From: Capniomyces stellatus
Lineage: Eukaryota; Kickxellomycota; Harpellomycetes; Harpellales; Legeriomycetaceae
Assembly (NCBI GenBank): GCA_001661515.1
Contig: LUVW01000011.1
Coordinates: 367,789 to 431,788, forward strand
Direction of reading: 5' to 3'
Length of the DNA: 64,000 bases
Below the pieces are notes generated by a model, which did not search any database, had not been told where the DNA came from, and saw nothing but the letters and a program-made list of their open reading frames with translations. The position numbers and the translations under genes were made by a program. This document shows, in pieces, positions 10,306 through 22,244 of this stretch. The number at the start of each line of letters is the position of its first letter. The first letter of the stretch is position 1.

Positions 10306-12333
10306 AAGATGGAAAGTTGTAACTATTGGCTCAATGCTAATGGAAGCTGACTTTCTTCATTCGTCGTGTGAATTCATCGAAGGCAAAATTGTTTGTTCGC
10401 AAAAAAAAATTCCTAACTTTTAAACATGTTACAGAAAAATTCAAATTAATTTACGAACTTATCAAGCTAAGTTGTAACTTTTTTTTATTGTGATTGAAAA
10501 AAAATAGAATAATAAAGATATTTTGCTAAGTTGACAAGTTACTTTGTTGTAAAGTTGTAACAATTATCAACTTAGTAAAGAAACTTGACTCACTTCTATG
10601 TCGATTAGTACCTTATCTGTCAAGATGAAGAAAAAAAAAACACTAATCCAAACAATACTAGAACTCAACGGAACTTACCAAGAAAAAGTCCTAAGTAAAA
10701 GTGAGCAAGCTGATGCTATAGCGACGGAGTAACTAATGACATACTACCGCTGTTTATTCAGGTGGGTCAGATTACACCATTGTAATATAATTTAATAGTT
10801 TTCACAGAGAAGAGTATTGTAAAACTTGGAATTACGCTTCAATAAACTTATCTTTGGAATTTGGTATTTCCAAACTCTAATTATTTATAAATAAATAAAA
10901 CTCATAATTGTCCATACTTTCGGTGCTGTTTGAATGATATATACTCGAAGATTCAATGGAAGGCGCTGTGTTGCAATGAGATTAAAAATTAAAGTTTTGT
11001 GAAATCCAAAGGTCACCTGTTATCAAATAAAACAAAGTCGTCTGGTATCATTAAAAAAAGTTGTCTGGTGCAGATTGCAGAGCATAAAACGGTGGCGGGT
11101 TTAACAAAGATGTAAGTCAGATTTGATCGATCGTGGCTAATTGCATCTATATAGCCTAGGGATTTGAAAATTCAGATTATTTGATTGAGAGCAGAGTGCA
11201 TTATAAATATGAACATGTTCTTATAAAGTTATTGGGTTAAAGTATATGTGAGTTGGTGTCTTTGTCTGCATTTTATTTGTTAAAATGTCAATTATTTGAA
11301 TTATTTTAGTTGAAACTCTGTGATTTATTTGAAAATGGTGTTTTTTTTCAAGAAAAACTTTGACTGTTAAAGGAATAAAATGGTAAAAGCTTTGATCACA
11401 GTCACGATACCAAATAACGTGTTTGCGTTGTTGAATCGTGATTAATCGCTTTAAAAAAAAAATCAAAAGAATAAACCAAATAACACTGCAGCGGAATCTG
11501 CAATGTCTTTGGCTAAAGTTATAAAACCACTAGAATTTATTCGAAAGGGGTGGAATGATAGAGAAAAAAAATGGGGATCTATGTAAAATACTAAATTTTA
11601 TGAAGCAGGCCTGAAAAGTGAACAAATAATTCGAGTTGAATTAAATCGGGAGTTGGTTTAATTGCACGAATAAAAAATAATGATAAATAAGGTGCAAAAT
11701 AAATAAAAAAACGAGCCAATAAATAAAAAAAGTGAGCCAATAAGACAAATTGGATTGGAATTAAGTGAATTAATGTTAATGAATTAAAAATAACAGGAAA
11801 ATAAAGCAAATTATTCACGCCAAAAATTCAAGAGGTTGAACCGGATTAGTAGCCAATGAAAAAATGGTAACAGTAATTGAATAGGTTAAATAGTTAGGCT
11901 AGATTAAACTGGTACTAACGCACTGGTATTGTAAAGCTGAAAATGAGATACTAACAGCAGGATTTTAAGTGGTACCTAACTGGCTAATGCAAAAAACATT
12001 AATAATTGTATTAAAAATAACTTGGGAAAAGTAGAGCAAATAATTACTGGAAAAAAAGAGCAAAAAACATGAAATTTAAAAGAAAAGGTGAAATAAAGCA
12101 AATTAAAGATTAAAAACAACCATGACGCAATAATGTATAAATAATCGCAATAATGCTGATCTACTAGCTTACTACAACCATTTAGTTCCCTTAATCCGTT
12201 TTAGTTATAATCAAATATAATTTAGTCTAGAATAGAACAGTATTGTGTAATACAGTATATATATAAATACAATTTGGGTTTGTAAAAGGGAATTGGGGAT
12301 ATATATATATATAAAAATAACAGATACTAGAAA

Positions 12334-13824
12334 ATGGCTACCAATAACATAGACGTTGAGACATTGTACAAACATAACCACTTGGTGAGTCTTGTCCAGG
12401 GCCAAAAGACACTGGTGGTTCCAAGATTTGAGTTGGTGAATAAAGAGGTGCTGGAGAACGTGCCAGTTGCGTACAGCACATGGGGAGAGCTCAATGAAGC
12501 AGGGGACAACTGCATGATAATTTGCCACGCACTGACGGGTTCATCTGATGTAGCAGATTGGTGGGGGCCGTTGTTGGGGAAAGGAAGATCTTTTGACCCA
12601 AGCAAGTTTTTTATAGTGTGCTGCAACGTTCTTGGGAGTCCGTATGGAACAGCAAGCCCACTGACAACAGACACAAGAACAGGAGAAAGTTATGGACCAG
12701 AGTTTCCAGTGACATCAATCAAAGACGATGTTAGGCTTCATAGGAAGGTGTTGGATATGCTGAATGTTAAGGAGGTTGCGGTTTGTATAGGGGGTAGTTT
12801 GGGGGGAATGCAGGTTTTGGAGTGGGCCGTGGAGTTTGGAAGTGAATATATTAGGAATATAGTAGCGATAGCCACATCGGGGCGTCACTCAGCGTGGGGG
12901 ATTAGTTGGGGAGAGGCACAAAGACAGGTGATATATTCAGACCCGCTGTATGACGATGGGTATTACACTTACGGGAACAGGCCAAATAGCGGACTGAGCT
13001 GTGCACGCATGTCAGCTTTGTTGACGTATAGATCACCAAACTCGTTCCAGAACAAGTTTGGAAGAAGCGATATGCTTATTGATCCAAACATAAACTCGTT
13101 GGGAGGAAAGAGCGGGAGAGGTGGTAGACGACAGCACAGAAACAAAGGGTGTTTGAAGGCGGATAAAGAAGGCAAGGGGGTGTCAAGCAGCTCAACGCCT
13201 ATGGAGAGCCCGGCGTTGTCGTCGTCAGAGTCAAGCTGCGAGTCTGATGGGGAAAAGGTGCCGTGTAGCGTTGATGATAAGGAGACTGATGGAGTTGTGT
13301 TGGGAGTAGATAGTTCAGAGGAGTTGAATTGCAAAGAGTGCAAATCCAATCCAAACGACGATAGAAGTGCGTCAAGGCTGTTTAGCGCACAGAGCTACTT
13401 GAGATACCAGGGCAAAAAGTTTACACAAAGATTTGATGCCAACTGCTACATAGCCTTGTCGAAAAAGATGGATACGCATGACTTGGCTAGTACAAGGGGA
13501 GATTACTTTGATGTGTTGTCCAAAATCAAGCAGGAGACGTTGATAGTTGGGATAGAGACAGACGGGATATTCACGTTTGACGAGCAAGTCGAGCTGGCGA
13601 ATCATATCCCACTGGCTACGTTGGAAAGAATAGAGAGCTATGATGGGCATGACGGGTTTTTGTTAGAGTTTGAGCAGCTAAACAAGCTGATTAGAAACTT
13701 TATCAAGGAGAAGATTCCACAGTTGTATAACCCAAACGAAGTTGATGTGGGTACTCTATCAGAATACTCTAAAGTCGATGGGTCAGTGTTTGGCGAAGTT
13801 GAGTCTGGAATCTCAAAGTGGTAG
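12334..13824 (+). CDS. MET2: Homoserine O-acetyltransferase
   Basis: A single-exon gene of 496 residues. It acetylates L-homoserine with acetyl-CoA, committing it to methionine synthesis. It has the alpha/beta-hydrolase fold: LTGSSDVADWW near residue 70, the nucleophile elbow CIGGSLGGMQ with Ser155, then RHSAWGISWGEAQRQ and GLSCARMSALLTYRS. The catalytic Asp (IETDGIF, about residue 410) and His (GHDGF, about 438) are present. Between roughly residues 255 and 350 lies a Ser, Gly and Lys-rich insertion with an acidic stretch; it separates the lid from the C-terminal catalytic block and resembles the variable insert of fungal Met2 proteins. The ATG follows a TA-rich leader. Confidence 0.95.
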   Translation: MATNNIDVETLYKHNHLVSLVQGQKTLVVPRFELVNKEVLENVPVAYSTWGELNEAGDNCMIICHALTGSSDVADWWGPLLGKGRSFDPSKFFIVCCNVLGSPYGTASPLTTDTRTGESYGPEFPVTSIKDDVRLHRKVLDMLNVKEVAVCIGGSLGGMQVLEWAVEFGSEYIRNIVAIATSGRHSAWGISWGEAQRQVIYSDPLYDDGYYTYGNRPNSGLSCARMSALLTYRSPNSFQNKFGRSDMLIDPNINSLGGKSGRGGRRQHRNKGCLKADKEGKGVSSSSTPMESPALSSSESSCESDGEKVPCSVDDKETDGVVLGVDSSEELNCKECKSNPNDDRSASRLFSAQSYLRYQGKKFTQRFDANCYIALSKKMDTHDLASTRGDYFDVLSKIKQETLIVGIETDGIFTFDEQVELANHIPLATLERIESYDGHDGFLLEFEQLNKLIRNFIKEKIPQLYNPNEVDVGTLSEYSKVDGSVFGEVESGISKW

Positions 13825-14272
13825 AAGGGGGATGGGGAGGTAGATGGACAGCAAAGCAGCTTGTCTTTTTGTTTAACAAAGCTAGTAATTTTAGTTTCAT
13901 GAGTATATATATATATATATTTTTTTTATTAATCATTTTTTTAACCCATTTGTAAAATACAATTACATTACAACCTTTAATTTCATTAATTCTTGCCATA
14001 TTTATTTTTTTCAAAGTTAAAAGTAAAATAAGATATCAACAAGGAAAAAGTGAAATTAGGAAACGACTTGGTTTGACTGAGATAATGGATGCCTTCCCCC
14101 CTCCCAACACAGCAAAACCTAGATTTGGTAGCTTGATTATTTTAACTTGTAGATTTGTGAATGGAATATAGTAGTAAATCAATAATAATAAAGAGTAAAT
14201 AAATGAAATAGTAAATAAAAAAAAGGAAAATTGTATATTAAAAAAGGAATGGAAATGGAAATGAGAGATTAT
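13825..14272. other. Convergent intergenic spacer
   Basis: AT-rich spacer between the 3' ends of two convergent genes, with a TA dinucleotide run at about 13904-13920. No gene is seen. Confidence 0.55.
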
Positions 14273-17200
14273 CTATAGGCCCATTTTGAACTTTTTGTTG
14301 GGATCAGAGTCATTGGAGGGAATGTGTGACTGGGAGTTTGAGGAAGATTCAGAGAGGGAGCTAAACTGTCTAGCGGTTTTTTGGCGAAGTTTGTCCAATC
14401 CAGAGCGCTTTACGCCGTCATCATCAGACTCATCGTCGGATTGGTCATCATCTTCGGCCCACTTGACAACAAGGCGTCTTCCGTATAAATGGGACGAGTT
14501 TTGTACGATTTGAAGACATTTGAGGGCTTCATTGTTGGTGAGGAACTCCAAGAAGGCAAAACCACGATGGCCACCGCTGAACTTTTCAGGCAAGCGGACA
14601 GACTTGAGCTGACCGTAAGTTTGGAAGAGCTGGCGGATGTCGGATTTGGTAGCTTCAAAGGGAACGTTTTTAACAACGAGTTTGTTTGACTTTGCAAGTT
14701 CGTTTTTCTTGGATTTTGAGGTGGATGAGGCGGAAGAAAGGGATTTGTGTTCACTAGGTTTGAGCTGGAGCTGATGGCCATCGACAGAAACGTTTTGCAG
14801 GGATTTCAGGGCAAGTTGGGCGGATCTGGGAGAACTGTATTCAACAAATCCAAATCCCATGGACAGGAGCTGTTTGGAGTCTGAGTTTCCAGTAGCCGAC
14901 TTGTTTGACTTTTGTCTGCGCTTGATGGTGACGCTTTTCAGGCCTTCAACAGCACCGAAAACTTCAGTAAGGCTCGACTCGACTGTGGAAAAGTTGAGGT
15001 TCTTGACAAACAAAACACACCCAGCCTGGTTGCTCTCATCAAGCCCCAAATCTGCGTCCACTCCGGCCTCGCTGTCCAGCTGGTTCTCGACCGCGACTTC
15101 AGAGTCTTTGGTGCTGGCATTGTCTAGCTCTTTGGTTTCCGGGCTGTACTTGGTTGAAAACAAATTGGTTGGGGCCCATTCGAGGTACAGCGGAGTGTCG
15201 CCAAACCGCTTGTATGCCAAGTGTCTAAACGCAGACTTGGCCTCGTTGGGTTCCATAAACTCAATAATTGCAATGGTCTTTGCTGGAGGAACAAGAACTC
15301 TGCCAAGAGTCCCGTGCACACCAAAAAGCGACCGCAGCTCGTCCTCAACATTGGTGGCTGTGGCCTTGGTATTGGTGTAGCTTTCAGGGTCGTTGGTCAG
15401 ATCTGAGATGTTTTGGATTCCGGACTTGAGTTTGCTGATTGAAAACGGAATATTTTTCACCAGAATTGTGGTGTTTGACCTGGGCTGCTTACTGGATTTC
15501 CCCGCAGCATTGTCGTTGATGCTGTGGAACTTTTCCAGGTAAATCCCGTTCTGCTCAAAAAACCGTTTTGTCTCTGTGATTATGTGCGTTTCGGCCAGTG
15601 CAAGTCTAACAGCTGGGTTCCCATCCTCACCATTCAGCAAGTCAAACTTGTCTACTCCCAGCCGTTCAGCAATCGAGTCTGCCACCGCATCCGCCGACAT
15701 GTACAGACTGTTCCAGTTGAAGTCTGAGTTTGCCGACTTCTTCTTCTTTTCGCCTATCTGTCTCTTCACCTCGCTCCCGCCATTTCCCGATCCGCCCTCC
15801 TTCTGCACGCTGTCCTTTGCCGGAATTATATGCAACAGTCTGCCCATAAAAAACTTGTGGTCTGATGACCTGTACGCCTTCACTGCATGCTCAGGCATCA
15901 TGTACAGCACATACGCAAATCCCTTTGGCTTCTTTGTGTCTTTTGCAATTGGCATGTGCAGCTCGCTTAATGGCCCAAACTTTGAAAAGTATTTCTTCAA
16001 GTCTTCCTCAGTTGCTCCATACGCCAGGTTACGGACAAACAGCCTTCCGTTCTCTCCAATATCCTTAATCGCCTTTTCTCTTATCTCCTCCTTTTCTTCC
16101 ATTGCCATTTGCGCATTAACCACTATTCTGTCCTCTTTAAACAACCCATTTGTCATGTCTTCCTTTACATTCTCATTTGTTTCTTTTTTCTCCTCATTTT
16201 CTTTTATTTCTCGATCCTGATCTTTATTTTGATCTTCATTTTGGTCTTGGTCCTGTTCGTCAAGTGCTGTTGGCGCCTTGATGTGCGATCTCAACCATTC
16301 CATTTCTGATGCCAAGTTTTCCAACGATACCACTGCAGTGCCTTCAGCGCCTCCAAGCCCCGAATTCACATTGAAATCATCGTCCTCCTCCACAGCCTCC
16401 TCTCCATCACTCTCGTCAAACGTAATATGTGTTTTCGACACCGTCATGTTTTCTCCTCCTGTTTTCCTATTCGCCACCTCTTTAACTACTGCTTTTACCT
16501 TGCCAACAACCCCCTTTTTCCCTATCACATCCAGTCCATCGTCCTCATCCTCAGCCCCAGTATTGTCCACATTTCCTCCTCCCAACTCCTTCTTTTCTAC
16601 CCTTTTCTTTTCCGATATCGCTCTTGATATCACCTGGCGCTCCCGATTGCTCAGCACCGAAATATCGTCATTCGCCCAAGTCTTGCTCTTTGCTCTTGGC
16701 GCCATTACCTGCAGAAACTCTGCAAATCTTGGGTCACTTGCCGATCTAGCCACTGTTTCCGCATACAATGTACCCAACAAACTCCCATTATTATCCTCCT
16801 TCTTTTTCTTCTCTCCCTCTCCCCTCGCCTTACTTTCTCTTTCATTCTCCTCCCTCTCCCTCTCCTCCATCTTTGCCAGCTTCTCGTTCTTCAACCTGTT
16901 TTCTATATTCAGTCGCGCCTGTGTTATCGAACTCCACGGCTTTTCTAACCCCGGATCCCCTACCGCCTTTGCTAATTCAACTATTATCTTGCTTGTATCT
17001 ATAAACGTCCCATTAAAGTGCTTTACTGCTATTCTCGCCTCCTTTTCACTGCTGTACCCCACAAACCCAAACCTTCTGCTCTCCCCTCTCAATGTATGGA
17101 TTATCTTTGTGTCTGTTACTACTCCCTTTTCCGAAAAGTGCTCTTTCATTCTTTCCTCCGAATACCTTTTCGGTAAATTCTTAACTATAACCCTCGAACT

Positions 17201-17322
17201 CCTATTTCATCAATACATTAACAATTCACCTTTAATTCCCCTATTCTTCATTTACTTGATTCTCTCATTCCTTATTCCCTTCTTTTGTTTTACTATTAAA
17301 ATTCCGCATTTTTAACTTACAT
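14273..17322 (-). CDS. MRD1: Multiple RNA-binding domain protein MRD1 (RBM19 family)
   Basis: Two exons: 17322-17321 and 17201-14273, giving 976 residues. MRD1 binds pre-rRNA in the nucleolus and is needed for early 18S rRNA processing. Five RRMs are visible. RRM1 (about 4-80) has SRVIVKNLPKRY and GFVGYSS. RRM2 (about 385-460) has RLFVRNLAYG and KGFAYVLY. RRM3 (about 575-680) has TILVKNIPF. RRM4 (about 724-815) has CVLFVKNLNF and GFGFVEY. RRM5 (about 837-915) has KLVVKNVPFEA and GFAFLEF. The linkers are acidic and Lys-rich. The first exon supplies only the A and T of the start codon: AT, then intron 17320-17202 (GTAAGT...ATAG), then GAGTTCGAGG, giving MSSRVIVKNLPKRY. This matches the family N-terminus. 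An internal ATG at 17149 would cut off half of RRM1. Confidence 0.93.
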
Positions 17323-17821
17323 TTTTTTTTATACTCAATATATCTATTTGGCTATCTTGCACTACTCTACTAACTCCTTTTCGTTTACTTTTTTTATTAT
17401 TAATTTGCCAAGCTGGTTAATGTAAAGCAGACTTGGAATCTGTTATATATAATCTTTAAATATCCTGTTTATACTTTTATTCAAGCTCTGTGTTGGTTTT
17501 CGTTTCTTTTAATTTCTCAAGTTTTAGCATTTTTAATCCAAGAAAATTTTTTTTTTTATAATTACCAACATCAAATATCGTGGATCAGACTTGATTTATA
17601 ATAGTGTAAAAAAAAAAAGTTTCGGTTTTCCTAAACTAATAAATTATTAATTTTCAAATTTCCAATCATGTGAGAAATTCCGTGATTTTATTGGCCTGTA
17701 TTTCCACAAAAACATGTATTTAGGTTTATCTGTTGTTTCCAATTGTGCTTTTATTTATTGTTTAAACAGGGAAAAAAAAAAAAAGTCGAGGTAAAGAGTG
17801 TGTTAAAGTAGCTTTTTAAAC
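17323..17821. other. Intergenic spacer
   Basis: 499 bases of AT-rich sequence between the upstream side of MRD1 and the 3' end of ALG6, with several short A or T runs. It should hold the MRD1 promoter. No gene is seen. Confidence 0.5.
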
Positions 17822-18647
17822 TCAGTTTGTCTTGACCTTATTGTTTCCAGACCCCTTGGAGCCTGAAACAGAAAAGTTTGAAAACTGCCTATAGTTAAAG
17901 TACAAGTAGAAACAGACAAAGGCAGACGAACCAAACAAGGTGTTTATAACCACATACAGGTCTGGATACCTAGGTGGCCCCTTAACATAAACAAACATGA
18001 TGTGCCACGCAATAATTCCAAGACCAACAGCGTTTATAACCAGGCTTTTAAAGTTGAATCTGAAGCCTACTAGCGGATACAGCCCAAACAGGAACGACCA
18101 AAGCAGCATCAGCGGGATGTACTGGATGGTTAGCCCGTCCTTAAACAGTAGCGGATATATTGTGAAGTTTGCTACCAGAATAAATAGCGGTGCAGCGATT
18201 GGCTCCTCATTGATCAGCAAAACCACTGGCAGACAAACAAGCAGAATAGACTTTTCGTGTACTTGGAACGACATCAAAAAGAAGCTCAACGAGGTTATCA
18301 CCAAAGAGTACAGCAAACACCGCATTTTCTTGTCGCTTTCTTTTGCCCTAACCACATAGCTGAACATGTGCAGACACGACGGCAAAAATGCCACCATTGT
18401 TGCCCCCGCTGCAAGCTTTGCAAGGTCAGATATGCTAAACTTGGTTCTCAGCTTCACAATCACATTCAAAGCACACCACACATTTGCCACTTTATCCTCA
18501 AACAGCCCACGTGCTATTGGAAACAATCTTATCATGATCTGCGACAACTGGTCCATCGATCTTATCCACGGAAGCAAAAGAACCGCCGATGTTGACAATA
18601 CCGTTAGCCCAAGCTCAACAAACAAAAGAAACCTAAACAAACGGTGA

Positions 18648-18679
<32 letters not shown>

Positions 18680-20231
18680 CATCAGTTTTATTGACTCATC
18701 ACCTTGGTCAAGCATTAAAATAGGCTGCTAGCCAAGCAAACAAACCACTGTCAAAACTTACCCTTGCTTATCAAAACATTTCGCCAACAAAAAGAAAAAT
18801 ATCGCGGGTGAATAAAACAACGCCATCTGCTTGAAAAACAAACTCAAAACAAACATAATCGCTCCAACCAAGTACCACTCCATGTTGAAAAAGTACAATG
18901 CCCATCCCAAAAATCCCAACATTACAGAATTGTATCTACAAAATTCAGGTTTAAAGTTTCGATTTATGTCTTTTAATTTCCTGTTTCTAATTGTTGCTGC
19001 CAATTTGAAAATCAAATCAAATCAAATTAAAACCATCCCACTCCCCCCCTTCACCATCAATCTTTTTTTATCCTCCCAAACCAAACCAAGCTAAAAAAAA
19101 CAAATAAGCGTATAGTACAAGTGCTTACTGGAAGTGGCCATTATCAATCAGTACCAATGTAGGCAACGTAACAGCTGCAAAAATCGCCACTTGCTAAATC
19201 GAACATCAGGTTAACACTCATTAAACTCACTCTTGCAGTTATACACACTGTTTTGTTTTGTTCTGTTGTTTTTTACTTCTCAATTCAAAAATCCTTCATT
19301 GTTTTCAAGTATAGTGACATTTTTTTATATTACTTACCCTGTTTCTCCAGCTGTTTTTCTTCATGTAATCTGATAAAAACAGCACAACCCCAGGAATATA
19401 CACCAAATAATCCAAAACTATGACTGTCAGTCTCATGAACATTTTGCTTTCTGGGTCCTCATACCCACGCGATGCGTCCAACGCCACCCAGGCCGGATTA
19501 ATCATATTGGCACTATAAAAACACAACACAACACAACACAACACAAAACATACATATACGTATTATACCCATTTATTCGTGTACTTTGAGGCTACAATAA
19601 ACTAGCTAAATGTATTTAGAGTCTTTACAAATAACCGCAAATCCAACTCTGGTACGCAGTCAGTGGTGGATAGTCAAGTCCCCAGTACGTCAGGTCGTAG
19701 TAGTACCACTGCGAGACAGGGAGGTGGTAAGTGATCTCCATCCAGTGTCTTTGAGCTTCATAATCCCCAAATTTTGGCTTAACACCCATCCCTAACCAAA
19801 TTAGTCAAATAAAGTTTAGGATACTCAAACATAGCCTAGAAGCCCGCACACGTTAATAGCACACCGCTCGATAAAACAATCCTCCCCTCTTCACCATGCC
19901 AGGCCAGAGATTGGCAATGGCGCAAAATATAGAAAGTGTTGTTGAGTAACTACATACCAGAGTACTCGCCCATTCCAACCGTCCATCGAATGTAAAACGA
20001 AGCCAGTATCGCCAACGGAAGCCCAATCCAGCAGCTTTTCAGCTTTTCAATCAGACTAAACCAACTGTATATTGGAATAGAGGATTTGCAAGTCTCGACA
20101 TCAACTTTTGCTTTGGCTTTTGAACCTGCCTTTTGGATTTGTGGAGAATTAGCAACCTTGTTAATTGACGCTTTTTTTGCAACTTTAGGACTTTTTGCTG
20201 TTTGCAGGCTCGCATTTGATACTCCCGCCAT
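17822..20231 (-). CDS. ALG6: Dolichyl-P-Glc:Man9GlcNAc2-PP-dolichol alpha-1,3-glucosyltransferase
   Basis: Six exons: 20231-19958, 19791-19629, 19512-19338, 19193-19129, 18935-18762, 18632-17822. All phases agree; the product is 553 residues. It adds the first glucose to the lipid-linked N-glycan precursor in the ER lumen. Family blocks occur in order across the exons: [18 protein letters not shown] and [12 protein letters not shown] (exon 2), [19 protein letters not shown] (exon 3), [10 protein letters not shown] (exon 4, continuing YNSVMLG in exon 5), then [18 protein letters not shown] and [10 protein letters not shown] (exon 6). Many membrane helices are evident. The soluble N-terminus is Ala/Lys-rich. 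A homopolymer of about 30 T (sense strand) lies in the last intron, close to its acceptor. The ATG at 20231 is the first in frame. Confidence 0.94.
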
Positions 20232-21518
20232 TTTCTTTCCTTTTCTTTCCAAGATTTTCTTTCGTATTCGTTACTTGCTTCTATATTCGTGCGTTTATCT
20301 AGGTTTTCTATTCTACTGTTCAAATCACTCTTTGTTCTTTGCCTGCTTTCCTGTAGATGATTGCACTGAGTAGGTCTTTCGATCCCAGAAATAATTAGAA
20401 TGGATTCCAAAGTTTTGGCAAATACCCCCAACACTATAAATTAGATTTTATACCTTTAAACAGCAGCAAACAACGCGTTCGTAGCAAATATGTGTATTTT
20501 TTGTAGTTATAATCGTTTGTTTTTTCTTGCATTAAATAATTTGTTTACAAGTAAACCATCAAAAATGATTGTCATTTAATTTACTGGTAATTTCTAAACA
20601 ATAAGGATTTGAGACTCAAAACTCAAAACTCAAAACCCAAAATACGGACTTTTTTATTATTGATATCAAACCTTCCTTCTTTGCTATTATTATACTATGA
20701 GTCTGGTTTTACATTTTCCAATATTAAATATAAACATCATGTCTATCATAACATTACGACAGTTCTATATTCCAACAGTTCAAATATATACGTGACTGTT
20801 AAACTACTCTCTCTCCTCTTTTATCCCCAACCATGTTAGTCTTAGACATCGGTTTAATTTTCGTGTTTATCTCATCAATATTTGCATTCTCATTCTATTT
20901 TTTTTGCCAACAGAGTGTTCAAAATGGCAATATTTCGATTAAAAATATGGCACAATCTATTGAGATGTAGTTTTGGTGTCCGTTTCTTGGTTTTGTCGCT
21001 TTAATTAATTTTCTACAATTCCCACATTCCTTCACTTCATTGCCATTCTCAATTATCCTTACTATGTTAAGCATCAAGGATAAATAGTGTTTTGGATGTG
21101 ATATTTATAAACGCTTTGGTAAATTGAAAACAAACTAAAGCAAACTAACTGACCCAAACGCCATCCTTTAACTAAATCCATAAATCAGCCAGCAATAGTT
21201 TCACTCTAGAATGAAAACAACCAAACGCCATGTTTTCACGAGCGAGTTCATTGTCAAGCCATCACAATTACAGACAACACATATACACCGCGAATATAAA
21301 ACCGAACCATGGCAGAATCCGATGTTTGGTAAACCTGCACATTTTTACCAGACTTAGCTCAAACCGTATACACTAGTCAATGTTTTAATCGCTGCATTTT
21401 CAAATACCACCAACACACACACACTATGCCTTGCTCGCATTGTTCAACGCCCTCTCAACTTCTCATACAAGTTGGCAGCTCGATGTTTGCTAATCTATAC
21501 ATTATTTTTGTTGTTTTT
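20232..21518. other. Intergenic spacer, nothing identified
   Basis: About 1.3 kb between the ALG6 promoter side and the 3' end of the SYLF gene. A four-copy CAAAACTCAAAACTC-like motif sits at about 20610-20638. A minus-strand frame at 20434-20051 overlaps ALG6 exon 1 out of frame and is rejected. No other exons are supported. Confidence 0.45.
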
Positions 21519-22244
21519 TTATTCAGTTTGAAGTATTCTGTTCATATGGACTTTTGCCTCCTTGTAATGCTCGTTGATTACATGACTTTTGTAGTAGTTT
21601 TCTGTTAGCTCGTTCAAAACTTTGTATAGCTTCTCCAGCTCAGGGTGCCGAACTCCTGGTGCATTTATCAAGTCCCTAGCACTTGGTAACTTTCCATAAA
21701 ATCTTCTGTTTGCGCCTCTTCTCTCGAGTATAATTAAACTCTCGGCTATTGCTCCTGCATACAGTCCTCTGCTTTTGCTGTATGAATAAATGGGTGTTAA
21801 TTTGTGCACCATCGAACACAGAGATATACCTCTACCAGTCGGACCAATACAAATACTTATACTGGCACCTAGTGTCATGCTGTATCCATCAACAAACAAC
21901 TCCACTGCTTCCCGAGTATTTAAAACCAGAATTATGTCAGTTAGCCCGCCGCCCACCTGTCCACCAACACCGCACCCCACAACTCCTATCGCCGATGGTA
22001 GCGACCAGCTATTATCGGGTAATTTGGCTATAACTACTCCAGACCCTACCGTCCCAGACCAAATAAACCCACCGTGGATAACACTCAATATGGCTATTCC
22101 GGCACAATTGTGGATTATATCTCTTGGGATCATTTTATCAAAGTGTCTTCGCCTGTCAGGGTTCATATATGACCTCAGTATGTTTGTCGCCTTATCGCAC
22201 TCTTTCAGAATATCTACAGGAATCGGTTTATTTAGTTTTCTCAT
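21519..22244 (-). CDS. SYLF-domain (Ysc84/SH3YL1-like) protein
   Basis: A single exon of 241 residues made almost entirely of a SYLF domain: IPRDIIHNCAGIAILSVIHG, a Gly-rich stretch GSGVVIAKL, VGCGVGGQVGGGLTDIILVL, and near the end SRGLYAGAIAESLIILERR. Family members bind phosphoinositides and actin and act in endocytic patches (yeast Ysc84/Lsb3, human SH3YL1). Those proteins add a C-terminal SH3 domain; this one stops about 50 residues after the SYLF core and has none. The preceding segment (DKATNILRSYMNP) is the usual start of the domain, so the ATG at 22244 is likely right. No splice signals at the 3' end suggest a missing SH3 exon, although I cannot exclude one. Confidence 0.85.
   Translation of the reverse strand: MRKLNKPIPVDILKECDKATNILRSYMNPDRRRHFDKMIPRDIIHNCAGIAILSVIHGGFIWSGTVGSGVVIAKLPDNSWSLPSAIGVVGCGVGGQVGGGLTDIILVLNTREAVELFVDGYSMTLGASISICIGPTGRGISLCSMVHKLTPIYSYSKSRGLYAGAIAESLIILERRGANRRFYGKLPSARDLINAPGVRHPELEKLYKVLNELTENYYKSHVINEHYKEAKVHMNRILQTE

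Larger units (their letters stand above)
8852..12333. other. Long AT-rich spacer before MET2
   Basis: About 3.5 kb with no recognisable gene. Items inside are a small Cys-rich frame (9893-10096, listed separately), a short G-rich tandem repeat at 10257-10305, and two near-identical GTCTGGT words at 11040 and 11063. From about 11280 to 12330 the plus strand is purine-rich, which fits a 5' region for MET2. TA repeats at 12296-12313 immediately precede the MET2 start. Confidence 0.45.

Noticed and set aside
14859..17315. Long plus-strand ORFs antisense to MRD1 (up to 345 codons)
   Set aside because: Ser/Leu/Phe-rich shadows of the Glu/Lys-rich MRD1 gene; MRD1 has five clear RRMs.
18651..18680. 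Poly-A run as a retroposon tail
   Set aside because: It lies inside ALG6 intron 5 and is a poly-T tract near the acceptor on the sense strand; no target-site duplication or element is visible.
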